The position numbers and the translations under genes were made by a program. From Spirochaetota bacterium (GTDB lineage: Bacteria > Spirochaetota > JAGLSM01), in the NCBI GenBank assembly GCA_023135745.1, contig JAGLSM010000112.1, forward strand, positions 1-6,880: a stretch of 6,880 bases of DNA. The letters are read 5' to 3'. Below, in pieces: positions 5,422-6,880 of this stretch (its first letter is position 1; each line of letters starts with the position of its first letter). The notes below the pieces were generated by a model, which saw only the letters and a list, made by a program, of their open reading frames with translations, was not told the origin of the DNA and made no database searches.

Positions 5422-6183
5422 GTGGGTAAAATAATAGCTGTAGCGAACCAAAAGGGAGGGGTTGGCAAAACTACAACCTCAATTAATCTCGCGTCAGCAC
5501 TTGCTGTTAAAAATAAAAAAATACTCCTGGTTGATATTGATGCCCAAGGCAATTCCTGCAGCGGACTTGGGATTCCTCTATCTGAGGACAGAAACTCAAT
5601 GTACGAAGTACTGCTGCTGAATGAACCAATTGAAAATGTCATCCTAATGACAAATTTCCCTAACCTTGAAATTGTACCTGTAAACGGACACCTTTCAGGA
5701 GCAGCAATTGAAATGGTAGACATTGAAAACAGGGAATTTCTTTTAAAAAATAATCTGAGTAAAATTAGAGATAAATACGATTATATTATTATTGACTGCC
5801 CCCCTTCCCTGGATCTTTTAACATTAAACGGACTTACAGGCGCGGATTCAGTACTAATACCCATACAATGCGAATACTATGCCCTTGAGGGAATGGCCAA
5901 ACTAATGAAGACCATAAGCCTTGTACAAAACAGTCTCAACCCTGATTTAAAAATCGAAGGCATACTGTTAACTATGTATGACAGCAGAACAAACCTATCA
6001 AACCAGGTTGTCGAAGAAATATCTTCATACTTCAAGGACAAGGTATATCGATCGATAATACCAAGATCCGTAAAAATTTCTGAAGCACCAAGTCACGGGA
6101 TTCCAATTGACAGATACGACCCCACAGGTGTCGGATCAAAAAGCTATGAAAAACTCGCAGAGGAAGTAATCAATAATGGCTAA
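5422..6183 (+). CDS. parA: Chromosome-partitioning ATPase ParA (Soj)
   Basis: This 253-residue protein is a full-length small-type ParA/Soj, the ATP-dependent nucleoid-binding partner of ParB in chromosome origin segregation. The deviant Walker A box is KGGVGKTT (11-18) with the signature lysine K11. The A-prime box is VDIDAQGN (37-44), and Walker B is YIIIDCPP (121-128) with D125. It lacks the N-terminal helix-turn-helix of plasmid type Ia ParA, so it is not an autoregulating repressor of that type. The start codon is GTG, chosen because GAGGTG (5411-5416) stands five bases upstream and the overlapping ATG at 5420 is out of frame and stops at once. It is 40 bp after rsmG and its last 8 bp overlap parB, so the three genes are probably one transcript. 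Confidence 0.95.
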   Translation: MGKIIAVANQKGGVGKTTTSINLASALAVKNKKILLVDIDAQGNSCSGLGIPLSEDRNSMYEVLLLNEPIENVILMTNFPNLEIVPVNGHLSGAAIEMVDIENREFLLKNNLSKIRDKYDYIIIDCPPSLDLLTLNGLTGADSVLIPIQCEYYALEGMAKLMKTISLVQNSLNPDLKIEGILLTMYDSRTNLSNQVVEEISSYFKDKVYRSIIPRSVKISEAPSHGIPIDRYDPTGVGSKSYEKLAEEVINNG

Positions 6184-6880
6184 AAAAGCACTTGGGAGAG
6201 GGCTTGAAGCTCTTATTCCGCAAAACAACATTAATACACTAAAAAAAGGATCCGATTCAGGATCTGCTGAAATTGAAATAAGTAAAATTAAATCAAACAA
6301 AAACCAACCCAGAAAGTATTTCAACAATGAAGAACTGCAGGGTCTTGCCGCTTCCATTGAATCAGTGGGAATTATAGAACCACTTGTTCTTAGAAAAAAG
6401 GACCGTGATTATGAAATCATCACCGGTGAACGCAGATGGAGAGCCGCTAAACTTCTAGGACTTAAAAAGGTACCGGCTATTGTTAAAGAAATTGCCGATG
6501 ACAAAATTCTGGAAATGGCTCTTATCGAAAACATCCAGCGCGAGGATCTTAACCCAATCGAGGAAGCCGAAGCATTTAAAGAATTGATTGACAACCTCAA
6601 TTTAAAACAGGAAGAACTCGCCAAAAGAATTGGTAAAAGCAGGGCTGCCGTAACAAACACAATCCGCCTTTTAACCCTCCCTGCTCAGATAAGGAGTTAC
6701 ATCATAGAAGGCACTATTTCTGCAGGACATGCTCGAGCACTTCTTCGTTTGAAGTCAAAACCCCAGATGGAAAAACTGGCAAGAAGCACTGTTAAAAATG
6801 CCTACTCAGTAAGAGAACTTGAAAAAATAACTTCCAATCTGGATAAACCATCTTCATCCAAATCAAAAAAACAAAAGTCC
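6176..6880 (+). CDS. parB: Chromosome-partitioning protein ParB (Spo0J), 3' end beyond window
   Basis: An open frame from the ATG at 6176 runs through the right edge for 235 codons. ParB is the parS-binding CTPase clamp that loads at the origin and stimulates ParA. Residues 1-15 contain LGRGLEALIP (6-15), the conserved N-terminal ParA-interacting segment. The CTP-binding domain shows NQPRKYF (43-49), GERRWRAA (84-91) and ENIQREDLNPIEEA (118-131). A helix-turn-helix for parS recognition follows around 144-166 (LKQEELAKRIGKSRAAVTNTI), then ISAGHARALL (181-190). A Lys/Ser-rich stretch begins near 224, probably the linker before the missing C-terminal dimerisation domain. GAGGAAG (6160-6166), inside parA, serves as ribosome-binding site, so translation is likely coupled to parA. 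Confidence 0.95.
   Translation, partial: MAKKALGRGLEALIPQNNINTLKKGSDSGSAEIEISKIKSNKNQPRKYFNNEELQGLAASIESVGIIEPLVLRKKDRDYEIITGERRWRAAKLLGLKKVPAIVKEIADDKILEMALIENIQREDLNPIEEAEAFKELIDNLNLKQEELAKRIGKSRAAVTNTIRLLTLPAQIRSYIIEGTISAGHARALLRLKSKPQMEKLARSTVKNAYSVRELEKITSNLDKPSSSKSKKQKS

Noticed and set aside
5301..5723. 140-codon open frame on the minus strand across the rsmG-parA junction
   Set aside because: It lies antisense to two clearly conserved genes, has low-complexity Ser/Phe-rich composition and resembles no family; it is a by-product of the real coding frames.

Overview
The window is 6.9 kb of AT-rich bacterial chromosome with six intact genes and one gene cut by the right edge. Two genes encode probable lipoproteins, which together with the general gene content suggests a diderm (Gram-negative or spirochaete-like) bacterium that uses polysaccharides. 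The closest phylum cannot be decided from the sequence. Fibrobacterota, Spirochaetota and Desulfobacterota-type organisms would all fit, and this is inference only. Codon and base use look uniform across the genes, with no obvious transferred island.

Left part (1-2614), minus strand: a secreted GH16 laminarinase-like lipoprotein with a C-terminal beta-rich, probably carbohydrate-binding domain (82-1512), preceded by an EamA/DMT-type membrane transporter (1712-2614). The 199-bp gap between them holds a good sigma70-like promoter for the glucanase gene and a tandem pair of 17-bp repeats just upstream of its ribosome-binding site.

Middle part (2615-4763): a small plus-strand gene made only of tandem MshEN/GspE-N-type repeats with no ATPase domain (2937-3341) converges on a minus-strand calcineurin-like metallophosphoesterase with a lipoprotein-like N-terminus (3454-4353). 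The two long intergenic stretches here (2615-2936 and 4354-4763) each carry a copy of the same short non-coding element. It has about 25-bp terminal inverted repeats starting GTTGCACAA and looks like a MITE. The second stretch also has a degenerate partial copy directly abutting the full one.

Right part (4764-6880), plus strand: rsmG (16S rRNA G527 methyltransferase), parA/soj and the start of parB/spo0J, the conserved chromosome-segregation cluster usually found near the origin. parA starts with GTG, and parB overlaps the end of parA by 8 bp, so the two are probably translationally coupled. A near-perfect 23-bp dyad overlaps the likely promoter upstream of rsmG. mnmG (gidA), which often precedes rsmG, is absent; the repeat-rich intergenic region and the phosphoesterase lie there instead.

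The observations most worth following are the inverted-repeat element family, the stand-alone four-motif MshEN-like protein, the rsmG promoter dyad and the altered first metal motif of the phosphoesterase. No phage, CRISPR, toxin-antitoxin or defence system was seen.
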